A stretch of 34,347 nt of DNA, taken from positions 1 through 34,347 of the forward strand of contig CAVGWA010000013.1 in NCBI GenBank assembly GCA_963632935.1. The letters are read 5' to 3'. Made by a program: the position numbers and the translations under genes. The stretch is from Coprosoma sp963632935 (GTDB lineage: Bacteria; Bacillota_I; Bacilli_A; RF39; UBA660). The notes beneath the pieces are model-generated. The model was given only the letters and a program-made list of their open reading frames with translations. It ran no database searches and was not told the DNA's origin. Of the stretch, positions 13,866 through 22,725 are shown in pieces (position 1 is the first letter of the stretch; each line of letters starts with the position of its first letter).

Positions 13866-15671
13866 ATGTCAGTAATAAAAGTAATGGATGAAATACTTGC
13901 AAATAAAATTGCTGCAGGTGAAGTAGTTGAAAGATGTGCATCTGTTGTGAAGGAATTAGTAGAAAATAGTATTGATGCTAATAGTACAGAGATAAAAGTT
14001 GAATTAGAAGATGCTGGTACAAGAGAAATAAAAGTAATTGATAATGGAAAAGGTATGGATAAGGATGATGCTGTTTTAGCTTTTTCAAGGCATGCTACTA
14101 GTAAAATAAATGATGAAGATGATTTATACAGATTGACTACTTTAGGCTTTAGAGGTGAAGCTTTAGCTTCTATTGCTGCCGTAAGTAAGGTTGATTTAAT
14201 GACTTGCCAGGCTGATATAGGCACACATGTTATAATTAACGGTGGTAAAATTTTATCTACTTCACTAGGTGATGCGAGAAGAGGAACAACAATTAAAGTA
14301 TCTGAACTTTTTTATAATACGCCTGCTAGATTAAAACATATGAAAAGTTTATACACTGAACTTGCTAGTATTACTGATTATATAAACAAATTAGCTTTAT
14401 CTAAACCTAATATAAGATTTACCTTAAAGAATAATGATAATGTTATTTTAAGAACTGATGGTTCAGGTAATATTTTAAAGGTTATTCAAAGTATTTATGG
14501 TAATGATGTAACTAGAAAAATGATTCCTATTAAAGGTGAAAATGCGGATTATGAAATTTCTGGTTATATATCTTTACCTGAGGTTCATAGGTCAAGTAGA
14601 AATAATATGGTTACTATTGTAAATGGTAGAGTTGTTAGGAATATTGATATTAATAGAACAATCAATGATGCTTATCATTCGTATAAGCCAGATAATAGAT
14701 ATCCAATAACTGTTATTAATATTAGTGTTGATCCTAGTGTAATTGATGTTAATATTCATCCTACCAAAATGGATATTAAATTTAGTAAAATGGATACACT
14801 TTTGGATTTAATTAAAGAATCTGTTAAAGCAGTTATTACTAATAGAAATTTAATTCCAGAAGTAACTTTAAAAAAAGAAAAAGAGAAAAAAGAGGAGTTA
14901 CGCTTTGATTTAGAAAGAAGATTTCATAAAGAAGATATTGTTATAAAAGAACCTGAAATTATAGTAAATAGTTCACTTTATGAGGATTTAGATGATGCAG
15001 ATAATAAAGTTATGGATGATGATGAATATAAAATTTTAAATGATGATAAAATTTCAGATGATTTAGAAGAATTTATGCCTGAGATGTATCCCGTTGGATT
15101 AGTTCATGGAACATATATAATATGTCAAAATGAAAAGGGCATGTATATTATAGATCAGCATGCGGCTAAAGAAAGATGTAATTATGAAAGATTTAAAGAG
15201 GCAATGGGAAAGCCTAATATAGCTTCTACTTCAATGCTTTTTCCAATTACTATTGAGCTTTCTAATGATGAGTATATTATTTTAAAGGAAAATATGCATA
15301 TTTTGGAAGATTTAAAATTTAAAATAGAAGATTTTGGCATTAATTCAATTATTGTTAAGCAGCATCCAGCTTGGATTGAAGTTGGATATGAAGAAGAGGC
15401 TATTAGAAAAATAATTGAAATTGTTATTCAAACTAGGAAAGATTTTAGTATAGAAAAATTTAATGAAAAGGTTGCGACTATGATGAGCTGTAAACATGCT
15501 ATAAAGGCTAATACAAATTTAACGATGAATGAAATGGAAGCGTTAATTTCTGATTTAAGAAATTGTAAAAATCCATTTAATTGCCCTCATGGAAGACCTA
15601 CGATGATTTATTATTCAAATTATGATTTAGAAAAATTATTTAAACGTAGTGGTTTTGATACCATAAAATAG
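13866..15671 (+). CDS. mutL: DNA mismatch repair protein MutL
   Basis: MutL couples MutS mismatch recognition to strand incision. Residues 1-330 form the GHKL ATPase ('LVENSIDAN', 'DNGKGM', 'RHATSK', 'GFRGEALASI') and transducer ('VNGRVVRN', 'VDVNIHPTK'-type block). A poorly conserved acidic linker (about 335-410) leads to the dimerisation/endonuclease domain with DQHA..E at about 430, 'CKHAIKAN' and 'CPHGRPT'. These are the metal-site motifs of endonuclease-competent MutL, expected in bacteria without MutH. It starts at ATG 13866 after AGGTGG. mutS is not in the window. The short gap to the desulfurase gene suggests co-transcription. Confidence 0.97.
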   Translation: MSVIKVMDEILANKIAAGEVVERCASVVKELVENSIDANSTEIKVELEDAGTREIKVIDNGKGMDKDDAVLAFSRHATSKINDEDDLYRLTTLGFRGEALASIAAVSKVDLMTCQADIGTHVIINGGKILSTSLGDARRGTTIKVSELFYNTPARLKHMKSLYTELASITDYINKLALSKPNIRFTLKNNDNVILRTDGSGNILKVIQSIYGNDVTRKMIPIKGENADYEISGYISLPEVHRSSRNNMVTIVNGRVVRNIDINRTINDAYHSYKPDNRYPITVINISVDPSVIDVNIHPTKMDIKFSKMDTLLDLIKESVKAVITNRNLIPEVTLKKEKEKKEELRFDLERRFHKEDIVIKEPEIIVNSSLYEDLDDADNKVMDDDEYKILNDDKISDDLEEFMPEMYPVGLVHGTYIICQNEKGMYIIDQHAAKERCNYERFKEAMGKPNIASTSMLFPITIELSNDEYIILKENMHILEDLKFKIEDFGINSIIVKQHPAWIEVGYEEEAIRKIIEIVIQTRKDFSIEKFNEKVATMMSCKHAIKANTNLTMNEMEALISDLRNCKNPFNCPHGRPTMIYYSNYDLEKLFKRSGFDTIK

Positions 15672-15682
15672 AAGGTGGTTAT

Positions 15683-16789
15683 ATGACATATTTAGATTAT
15701 AGTGCAACAACACCAGTTGATCCAGAAGTTATGAAAAGTTTTATAAAAGCAAGTGAGTATATTGGTAACTCTAATTCGCTTCATAAATTAGGAAGTCAAT
15801 CAAAAAAATTAATAGAAGCATCTACTAATCAAATAGCTTCAATTTTAAATGTTAAACCTAATGAAATTATTTATACATCTGGTGCGAGTGAAAGCAATAA
15901 TACTATAATTAAAGCATTAAGGTATTTTAAAAGAGGTAAGCATATTATTACAACTTCATTAGAACATTCATCAATTTATAGTCCATTAAAACAAATGGAA
16001 AAAGAAGGATTTATTATAGATTATGTTCCACTTGTAAATGGAATTGTTGATATAAATGAATTAGAAAAAATGATTACAGATGATACCGTTTTAGTTACTA
16101 TTAGTATGGTGAATAGTGAAACAGGTATTCTTCAGCCTATAGAGAAGATTGGTAGGTTATTAAAAAAATATCCTAAAGTAATATTTCATAGTGATATAAC
16201 ACAAGCAATAGGTAAAATAAAATTTGATTTATCATTAGTAGATGCAGCTAGTTTTTCAGCTCATAAGTTTTTTGGTATTAAAGGAATAGGATGTTTATAT
16301 AAAAAAGAAAATTTAATTATTGAACCATTAATTGCAGGTGGTGCGAGTACAACTAGTTTTAGAAGTGGTACACCTTCTTTAGAACTTATTGTATCAATGG
16401 CTAAAGCTTTAAGATTAAGTTATGAAAATTTAGATTATGATAAAGTTTTATCATTGAATACAAAATTAAAAGAAAGTTTAAAAAAATATGATAATGTTTT
16501 TATAAATAGTACTGAAAATTCAATACCACATATATTAAATATAAGTGTAGTTAATGTAAAACCAGAAACAATGCTTCATGCTTTAGAAGAAGAAGATGTT
16601 TATATATCAACAAAAAGTGCATGCACTAAAGCTGATGTGTCTAAAGCAGTATTTGCTATAACTGGTGATAAAAAAAGAGCTGAGATGAGTTTAAGAATAA
16701 GTATTTCAGTAAAGACTACGAATCAGGATATAGATAATTTTATAAAAGCATTTGATAAAGCTTATTATAAGTTGGGAGTGAGAAGATGA
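15683..16789 (+). CDS. Cysteine desulfurase (NifS/IscS-like)
   Basis: A PLP enzyme that converts cysteine to alanine and passes sulfur to Fe-S or tRNA-thiolation pathways. The 368-residue product has the family opening 'YLDYSATTPVDPEV', 'TSGASESNN', 'EHSSI', the PLP lysine in 'SAHKFFG' (Lys195) and the catalytic cysteine in 'SACT' (Cys314). The active-site loop is short. An IscU/SufU or thiI partner is not adjacent; the next gene, overlapping by four bases, is a CPYC thioredoxin-like membrane protein, which may or may not be related in function. Start after GAAGGTGG. Confidence 0.93.
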   Translation: MTYLDYSATTPVDPEVMKSFIKASEYIGNSNSLHKLGSQSKKLIEASTNQIASILNVKPNEIIYTSGASESNNTIIKALRYFKRGKHIITTSLEHSSIYSPLKQMEKEGFIIDYVPLVNGIVDINELEKMITDDTVLVTISMVNSETGILQPIEKIGRLLKKYPKVIFHSDITQAIGKIKFDLSLVDAASFSAHKFFGIKGIGCLYKKENLIIEPLIAGGASTTSFRSGTPSLELIVSMAKALRLSYENLDYDKVLSLNTKLKESLKKYDNVFINSTENSIPHILNISVVNVKPETMLHALEEEDVYISTKSACTKADVSKAVFAITGDKKRAEMSLRISISVKTTNQDIDNFIKAFDKAYYKLGVRR

Positions 16790-17811
16790 AAAAAATATTA
16801 TTATTAATATTGCTTTTAATTCCTTTTAATGTAAAAGCTGAAAGTTCAGTCACCTTATTTTATGGAAAGGAATGTCCTTACTGTCAAAGGGAAGAAGAAC
16901 AATTAAAAATATTAAAGTATCAATTAAAAGATAATTTAAAAATTAATAAATATGAAGTGTGGCATAATAAAAAAAATAATGAATTACTTTCTAAAACGAG
17001 AGAAAAATTTAATGATGAAGAAACAGGAGTTCCTTATATTGTAATAAAGTCAAAACATTATACTGGTTATAATGAACAAATATTTAAAGATGTTAAACAG
17101 ACTATTTTAGATGATTTAAAATCTTCAAGTATTTCAATGCCACTTATTGGTAAAGTTGATAAAAATAATGTAAAAAAAGTTTCTTTTATATCTGGTTTAT
17201 TAGATGGTATAAACTTAAACTCATTATGGATAATTTTATTTTTATCAGGAATAATGTTATGTATATATAATAATAAAAAACGAGTTATTTTAAGTAATAT
17301 ATTTATGATATCATCTTTTATAACATATATGTTATTTATTTTAAGTAATATAGAGTTTAGTATATGGCAAACGATGATTATTCGTTCTTTAATTGCCATA
17401 GTAGCTATTTTAATTGGTGCGGTTGCAATTGATGCTTATTTGAAAATAAAGGTTCCTAAAAAAAGTATTTTACAAATGTTTGAAAGCTTATTTAAAAAAA
17501 ACGGAATGAAGATTTATTTATTTTTTATTATTATAGTTGGAATAATTTCTACATTTGCTCTTGTAAATTCTTCTGCTTCAACACCGCTTCTTTTAAAAAT
17601 ACTTACGGATAATTCTGTTTTGAGTATTATTTTATATGGTTTTGGTTATTTAATTATTAATTTAATTTGTGTAAATGTTTTAAATTTAATTATTAAGGAG
17701 TTAATTATGGAAAATACTATTGGAACGTATAGCAGATTAATATCAGGTATAATTATGATTGTATCTGCACTTATAGTTTTATATATTCCAAGTATATTCA
17801 TGATGATATGA
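16786..17811 (+). CDS. Secreted thioredoxin-like domain fused to a polytopic membrane domain
   Basis: The 341-residue product has a signal-like segment (1-18, ending VKA), a thioredoxin/glutaredoxin-like domain with CPYC at 30-33 and a cis-Pro candidate in 'TGVPYIV' (about 85). After a linker, about six membrane helices fill residues 145-341. The arrangement recalls membrane-bound extracytoplasmic thiol-disulfide oxidoreductases, but the membrane part does not show the paired cysteines of CcdA/DsbD, so how it would exchange electrons is unclear. It overlaps the desulfurase stop by ATGA, indicating translational coupling. Confidence 0.75.
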   Translation: MKKILLLILLLIPFNVKAESSVTLFYGKECPYCQREEEQLKILKYQLKDNLKINKYEVWHNKKNNELLSKTREKFNDEETGVPYIVIKSKHYTGYNEQIFKDVKQTILDDLKSSSISMPLIGKVDKNNVKKVSFISGLLDGINLNSLWIILFLSGIMLCIYNNKKRVILSNIFMISSFITYMLFILSNIEFSIWQTMIIRSLIAIVAILIGAVAIDAYLKIKVPKKSILQMFESLFKKNGMKIYLFFIIIVGIISTFALVNSSASTPLLLKILTDNSVLSIILYGFGYLIINLICVNVLNLIIKELIMENTIGTYSRLISGIIMIVSALIVLYIPSIFMMI

Positions 17812-17819
17812 ATTTTTCC

Positions 17820-17848
17820 TTGATTTTTTTAAAAAACTTGTGTATATT
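17820..17848 (+). promoter_or_regulatory. Promoter of rpsO-pnp
   Basis: TTGATT (17820-17825) and TATATT (17843-17848) are 17 bp apart. The leader to the rpsO start is about 75 nt, long enough for S15 feedback, although I could not identify a defined S15-binding fold. Confidence 0.65.
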
Positions 17849-17929
17849 ATTATTGTACTTATTTCAAAGATTAAAAGAACTCCATCTTTTTTTCTTAGAT
17901 TTAAGCGAATTTATATAAAGGAGGATATT

Positions 17930-18199
17930 ATGGCTTTAAGTAAAGAACAAAAAGAAACTTTAGTTAAAAAATATGCCAGAGGTGAAAAAGATACTGGTTC
18001 AGCAGAAGTTCAAATTGCTATTTTAACTGAAGAAATTAAAGAATTAACTGAACACTTAAAAACTCATATTCATGATTATCATTCACGTCGTGGTCTTCTT
18101 AAAAAAGTTGGTAAACGTAGAAGTTTACTTAAATATTTAATGAAGAAAGATGTTACAAGATATCGTGAAGTTGTTAAAAGTTTAGGACTTAGAAAATAA
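17930..18199 (+). CDS. rpsO: 30S ribosomal protein S15
   Basis: S15 binds the central domain of 16S rRNA early in assembly. The 89-residue product is exactly the usual length, starting at ATG 17930 behind AAAGGAGG; the frame is open upstream to 17840 but those codons lie in the leader. Family signature residues are present: 'DTGSAEVQIAILTE' (about 20-33), 'HIHDYHSRRGLL' (about 45-56) and 'KRRSLLKYL'. It sits directly ahead of pnp, a very common bacterial pairing. Confidence 0.98.
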   Translation: MALSKEQKETLVKKYARGEKDTGSAEVQIAILTEEIKELTEHLKTHIHDYHSRRGLLKKVGKRRSLLKYLMKKDVTRYREVVKSLGLRK

Positions 18200-18204
18200 T
18201 AGTA

Positions 18205-18230
18205 GACACTCTTTTTAGAGTGTCATTTTT
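18205..18230 (+). terminator. Terminator/attenuator between rpsO and pnp
   Basis: GACACTC (18205-18211) pairs with GAGTGTC (18218-18224), then ATTTTT. The pnp ribosome binding site begins eight bases later, so pnp depends on read-through or processing here. Confidence 0.85.
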
Positions 18231-18242
18231 ATAGGAGGATAT

Positions 18243-20387
18243 ATGAAAAAAACATTTGAATTAGATTTTTTTGGAAAGAAATTAATTGTTGAAACTGGTG
18301 AAGTTGCTAAACAGGCTGATGGTGCTGTTATTGTTAGATATGGTGATACAGTTGTTTTATCTACAGTAGTTGTTGGTAAGGAAGCTAAGTTACTTTCCGA
18401 TTTTTTTCCTTTAATGGTTTTATATCAAGAAAAGTTATATTCTGTTGGTAAAATTCCAGGAGGATTTATTAAAAGAGAAGGCAGACCTAGTGAAGCTGCT
18501 ACACTTGCTGCTCGTATGATAGATAGACCTATGAGACCTCTTTTCCCTGAAGATTTTAGAAATGAGGTACAAATAGTTAATACTATTTTATCGGTTGATC
18601 CTGATAATTCGCCTGAGCTTACTGCTTTATTTGCTTCTTCTTTAGCCACTTCAATTAGTAAGGTTCCATTTAATGGTCCAGTTGCTGGTGTTAAGGTTGG
18701 TAGAGTTGATGGTAAATTAGTTATTAATCCAACTGTTTCAGAGACATTAAATTCTGATATTGATTTAACTGTTGCGGGTACTTTTGATGCTATTAATATG
18801 GTAGAATCATCCGCTAAAGAAGTTAGGGAAGATGATATGTTAGAGGCCTTGATGTTTGGTCATGAAGCATTGAAGAAACTTGTTCAATTCGAAAATGATA
18901 TTATAAAAGAAATCGGTAAAGAAAAAATGGAATATGAAAAATTAGAAATTTCTTCAGAACTTGAGAAAGAAGTTTCTGATTTAATTGAAAAAGATATTGA
19001 TAAAGCTTTAAGAATAAAAGATAAATTAGAAAAATATAATATGTTAGATGAAATTAAGGAAAATTTAATTAATAAATATAAAGAAGAAAATGAAGATATG
19101 AAATCTGATGAATTAGCTCAGTTGATTGCTAAAGTAAATATTATATATAATAAAGTAGAGTATGATTTATTTAGAAATATTGTGGTTAAAGAAAAGGTAA
19201 GAGCTGATGGGAGGGCTATGGATGAGATTAGACCTTTATCTGCTTCTGTTGATTTTTTACCTAGAACTCATGGTTCTGCTTTATTTACAAGGGGACAAAC
19301 TCAAAGTTTATCTGTAACTACGTTAGGTGCTTTAGGAGAACATCAAATATTGGATGGTCTTGGTTTAGAGGATTCTAAGAGGTTTATGCTTCATTATAAT
19401 TTCCCTCAATTTTCTGTTGGTGAGACTGGAAGATATGGGGCTCCTGGTAGAAGAGAAATTGGCCACGGTGCTCTTGGCGAGAAGGCATTATTACAAGTAA
19501 TTCCGTCTGAAGAAGAGTTTCCATATACTATTAGGGTTGTTTCTGAAATATTAGAAAGTAATGGCTCATCTTCACAAGCAAGTATTTGTGCGGGATGTAT
19601 GAGTTTAATGGCAGCTGGAGTTCCTATAAAAGCACCTGTTGCAGGAATTGCTATGGGTTTAATTACTGCAGGTGATGATTATACTATTTTAACTGATATT
19701 CAAGGAATGGAAGATCATTTAGGTGATATGGATTTTAAGGTTGCTGGAACTAAAGATGGTATTTGTGCTTTGCAGATGGATATTAAAATTAAAGGTATAA
19801 CTAAAGATATATTAAAAGAAGCTTTGAAGCAAGCTAAAAAAGCTAGGTTAGAAGTTTTGAAGGTTATGCTTGATGCGATTGATAGTCCAAGAGATGAAGT
19901 TAGTAAATATGCACCTAAAGTAATGACATTTATGATTAGTCCGGATAAGATTAAAGATGTTATTGGTAAAGGTGGAGATATGATTACTAAGATTATTTTA
20001 GAATCTAGTCATGTTAATAGTGTGAATGATATTAATGCTGTTAAGGTAGATTTAGAAGATGATGGTAGAGTAGTTATATATCATAGTGATAAAGATGTTA
20101 TTGAAGAAACTGCTAATAGAATTAAGAATATTGTTAGGGAAGTTGAAGATAATGTAATTTATACTGGTAAGGTTGTTAAGGTTGAAGATTTTGGCTGTTT
20201 TGTAGAATTATGGCCTGGATGTGAAGGATTAGTTCATGTTTCACAATTAGATTCTAAAAGAGTTGAAAAACCTTCCGATTTAGTTAAGATTGGTGATGAA
20301 ATTTTAGTTAAATCATTAGGCTATGATAAAAAAGGTAGATTAAATTTATCTAGAAAAGAAGCAATAAAGACGGAGGAGAAAAATTGA
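18243..20387 (+). CDS. pnp: Polyribonucleotide nucleotidyltransferase (PNPase)
   Basis: PNPase degrades RNA 3' to 5' by phosphorolysis and forms a trimer. The 714 residues contain two RNase PH-like domains (about 1-230 and 310-545, with 'GGFIKREGRPSE', 'GAPGRREIGHGALGEKAL' and the catalytic 'DIQGMEDHLGDMDFKVAG' block). A helical linker lies between them, followed by a KH domain with GKGG ('KIKDVIGKGGDMITK', about 572-586) and a C-terminal S1 domain ('YTGKVVKVEDFGCFVELWPG', about 640-659). Start ATG 18243 after AGGAGG. Confidence 0.98.
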   Translation: MKKTFELDFFGKKLIVETGEVAKQADGAVIVRYGDTVVLSTVVVGKEAKLLSDFFPLMVLYQEKLYSVGKIPGGFIKREGRPSEAATLAARMIDRPMRPLFPEDFRNEVQIVNTILSVDPDNSPELTALFASSLATSISKVPFNGPVAGVKVGRVDGKLVINPTVSETLNSDIDLTVAGTFDAINMVESSAKEVREDDMLEALMFGHEALKKLVQFENDIIKEIGKEKMEYEKLEISSELEKEVSDLIEKDIDKALRIKDKLEKYNMLDEIKENLINKYKEENEDMKSDELAQLIAKVNIIYNKVEYDLFRNIVVKEKVRADGRAMDEIRPLSASVDFLPRTHGSALFTRGQTQSLSVTTLGALGEHQILDGLGLEDSKRFMLHYNFPQFSVGETGRYGAPGRREIGHGALGEKALLQVIPSEEEFPYTIRVVSEILESNGSSSQASICAGCMSLMAAGVPIKAPVAGIAMGLITAGDDYTILTDIQGMEDHLGDMDFKVAGTKDGICALQMDIKIKGITKDILKEALKQAKKARLEVLKVMLDAIDSPRDEVSKYAPKVMTFMISPDKIKDVIGKGGDMITKIILESSHVNSVNDINAVKVDLEDDGRVVIYHSDKDVIEETANRIKNIVREVEDNVIYTGKVVKVEDFGCFVELWPGCEGLVHVSQLDSKRVEKPSDLVKIGDEILVKSLGYDKKGRLNLSRKEAIKTEEKN

Positions 20388-20716
20388 AATTAAATAATAT
20401 AGATATGTTACTTAAAGAAGAAAGGACATTAAAAGAAAAATATGAGCAAGAAAAAGAGAATGTAAAATTAAAACCAGTTAAATTGTCACATCAGTTAATA
20501 TTTGGCTCTTTAGCACAACTTTCAGCCTTTTCATACGCTCATTCAAATGAATTTAGATATGATGGACTTATTTTATTAAGTCTTGGTGCTTACTCATTGG
20601 GATTATGTATACCAAGTTTGATTAAAAAAATTAGGATTGCTGATAAGGATTATCAAATTTATATTATAAATAAAAATATTGAATATTTAGACAAACAAAA
20701 AATTATGCATAGATAA
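20384..20716 (+). CDS. Small two-helix membrane protein of unknown function
   Basis: The start is TTG at 20384, overlapping the pnp stop, with GGAGGAG eight bases upstream. The 110 residues comprise a charged helical head (about 1-33), two hydrophobic segments (about 36-50 and 62-80) that could form a membrane hairpin, and a basic tail. I do not recognise a family. Coupling to pnp suggests it is expressed with RNA-decay machinery, but this alone does not give a role. Confidence 0.65.
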   Translation: MKLNNIDMLLKEERTLKEKYEQEKENVKLKPVKLSHQLIFGSLAQLSAFSYAHSNEFRYDGLILLSLGAYSLGLCIPSLIKKIRIADKDYQIYIINKNIEYLDKQKIMHR

Positions 20717-20735
20717 TTATATTTATGCTTTTTTT
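20707..20735 (+). terminator. Terminator after the pnp operon
   Basis: GCATA (20707-20711) pairs with TATGC (20724-20728), inner A-T pairs extend it, and seven T follow. Confidence 0.7.
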
Positions 20736-20746
20736 ATGAAAAATTG

Positions 20747-20775
20747 TTGAAAAATAAGGATATACGTGTTATATT
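20747..20775 (+). promoter_or_regulatory. Promoter of the AMP-binding enzyme gene
   Basis: TTGAAA (20747-20752) and TATATT (20770-20775) are 17 bp apart. Confidence 0.7.
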
Positions 20776-20804
20776 AAAATCGTAATTTTATTTAGGGGGA
20801 AAAT

Positions 20805-22637
20805 ATGACAATTGAAAATTTAAAAATTAGTAGTGCTTTATCTAATGTTACGCGTATGAAGTTAGAACGTAATCAAGAAATATTTCAAGGTTATCCTTAC
20901 ATTGATAGACCTTGGGAACAATATTATGAAGGGTATGTTCCTGATTTAAAAAATACAAGAACGGTGTATCAGGAAATTGTTCATAATAATATTGATTATC
21001 CAAAGGATATAGCTTTAGAATTTTTTAAATCTAAAATTAGCTATCATAGTTTTTTTAATAATGTTGATTTAGCTGCAAAATCCTTTAAAGAATATGGAAT
21101 TAAAAAAGGAGATTTTGTTACAATATGTATGCCTGGTCTTCCTGAGACGGCTTATAGTTTTTATGCACTTTCAAAGATTGGTGCTATTGCAAATATGATA
21201 ACTCCATTTTTTGGTTCTGATGAAAATTTAATTAAGAGAATTGAAGATTGTGAAAGTGATATTTTAATAGTTATGGATGGTTTTTATGATGAAATAAAAG
21301 ATGCTATTAGAAGATCACGCATTAAAAATATAGTTGTTGTTCCAACTTTGAATTCATCTATATTTGGTTTATTTTCTAAAAAATATAAATTAGAAAGCAG
21401 TAATGAAATGTATTGGAATCAATTTATTAAAGATGGTAAGAAACGTGATGTTCCAGATACTATTGATTATGAGCCAAATATGCCTGTTGTAATGATGTGT
21501 ACAAGTGCATCTACAAGTAAATCACCAAAAGGAGTTTTACTTTCAAATGATAGTATTCAAAACTCTATTCAATCTTATCCAGCTTTGGGTGTTGATTTAA
21601 CTAGAAAACAAAAGTTTTATCAGATTATTCCTATGTGGTGTTCTACGGGATTAATAACTTGTTTGCATCTTCCTTTGGCTTATGGAACAACAGTTTTTAT
21701 GGATCCTAGAGTTAACCGTGAAGTTTTTGTTAAAAATATTATTAAAAATAAACCAAATTATGTTGTTGGAACTACTAGTATGTTTGAAGGTTTTTTATAT
21801 GATGAACTAGTTGGTAATAGTGATTTATCGCATTTTAATTATCCTTTTGAAGGTGGCGAGTATTTAAGTCCTGATGTTGCAAGACAAATAAATGAGGTTT
21901 TCGAAAAACATGGTAGCAAAGCTAAAATGGGTGCCGCATATGGGCAGTGTGAATGTGGTGCTGCAATAACTTCTCAAACACAAAAGGTTAATCATGAAAA
22001 TGGTTCTGTTGGTATTCCACTTCCTGGTGTTTTGATTAATGCTTTTGATGAAAATAATAATAAACTATCTTATTATGAACCTGGTGAGATATATGCAAAT
22101 ACTCCTTGTGGTATGCTTGAATATTTTAAAAATTCTGAAAAGACTGATGAATATTTTTATACTGATGAAGATGGTGTTAAGTGGAATCGTACTGGTGATA
22201 TTGGTTATATAGATGAAAATGGTGAGTTATTTATTTTAGGCAGAGATAGTGATAATTCTATTATAGATAATCATAAGATATATAATTTTGAAGTTGAAAA
22301 TGCTATTATGAAATTAGATGAAATTAAAATGTGTGAGGTATATAGCATTAAACATAATGATACTGATAATTTACTTGCACATATTATATTTACTGATGAG
22401 TTTGTACAAAGTTTAGATGATGATGATTTAACTTTAGAGTTAAGAAAAATACAGGATTTTGTTTATAAAACTACAGGTAGTAAATATATGGTTCCAAGTG
22501 TATTTAAAATTAGAGAAAGTTTTCCATTTACTAAAGGTAGCAAAAGAGATTTATTTAAAATGAAAGAAGAGACAGATGGATTTATTTATATGGATGATTA
22601 TGTGTCTTCTAAGGTTAAAAAATTATCTTTATCATAA
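20805..22637 (+). CDS. AMP-binding (ANL superfamily) acyl-CoA-synthetase-like protein
   Basis: Adenylate-forming enzymes activate a carboxylic acid with ATP. The 610-residue product has the expected order of motifs: phosphate-binding loop at 232-243 (CTSASTSKSPKG), 'YGQCECG' at 379-385 (usual YGxTE), 'RTGD' at 462-465, hinge 'LGRD' at 478-481 and a C-terminal 'TKGSK' with Lys580. Several positions depart from consensus: the glycines of TSGTTG are Ala and Ser, and the hinge lysine/glycine block reads IIDNHKIYN. The length and N-terminus fit long-chain acyl-CoA synthetases. The substrate cannot be read from sequence. It is monocistronic, with its own promoter and terminator. Confidence 0.85.
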   Translation: MTIENLKISSALSNVTRMKLERNQEIFQGYPYIDRPWEQYYEGYVPDLKNTRTVYQEIVHNNIDYPKDIALEFFKSKISYHSFFNNVDLAAKSFKEYGIKKGDFVTICMPGLPETAYSFYALSKIGAIANMITPFFGSDENLIKRIEDCESDILIVMDGFYDEIKDAIRRSRIKNIVVVPTLNSSIFGLFSKKYKLESSNEMYWNQFIKDGKKRDVPDTIDYEPNMPVVMMCTSASTSKSPKGVLLSNDSIQNSIQSYPALGVDLTRKQKFYQIIPMWCSTGLITCLHLPLAYGTTVFMDPRVNREVFVKNIIKNKPNYVVGTTSMFEGFLYDELVGNSDLSHFNYPFEGGEYLSPDVARQINEVFEKHGSKAKMGAAYGQCECGAAITSQTQKVNHENGSVGIPLPGVLINAFDENNNKLSYYEPGEIYANTPCGMLEYFKNSEKTDEYFYTDEDGVKWNRTGDIGYIDENGELFILGRDSDNSIIDNHKIYNFEVENAIMKLDEIKMCEVYSIKHNDTDNLLAHIIFTDEFVQSLDDDDLTLELRKIQDFVYKTTGSKYMVPSVFKIRESFPFTKGSKRDLFKMKEETDGFIYMDDYVSSKVKKLSLS

Positions 22638-22650
22638 GGTAATTTTTTTA
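22617..22650 (+). terminator. Terminator overlapping the end of the AMP-binding gene
   Basis: AAAAAATTATC (22617-22627) pairs with GGTAATTTTTT (22638-22648) with one U-G pair, and ends in T residues. Confidence 0.75.
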
Positions 22651-22725
22651 TTTTGCTATTTAGTAAAAATGTTTTTAATTTTTATTTTATTTGTGTTACA
22701 ATGTTAATAGTAAAGGTGTGATGTT

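Noticed and set aside
17840..17929. Longer N-terminus for S15
   Set aside because: It would start within the promoter region; ATG 17930 has AAAGGAGG and gives the exact usual length.
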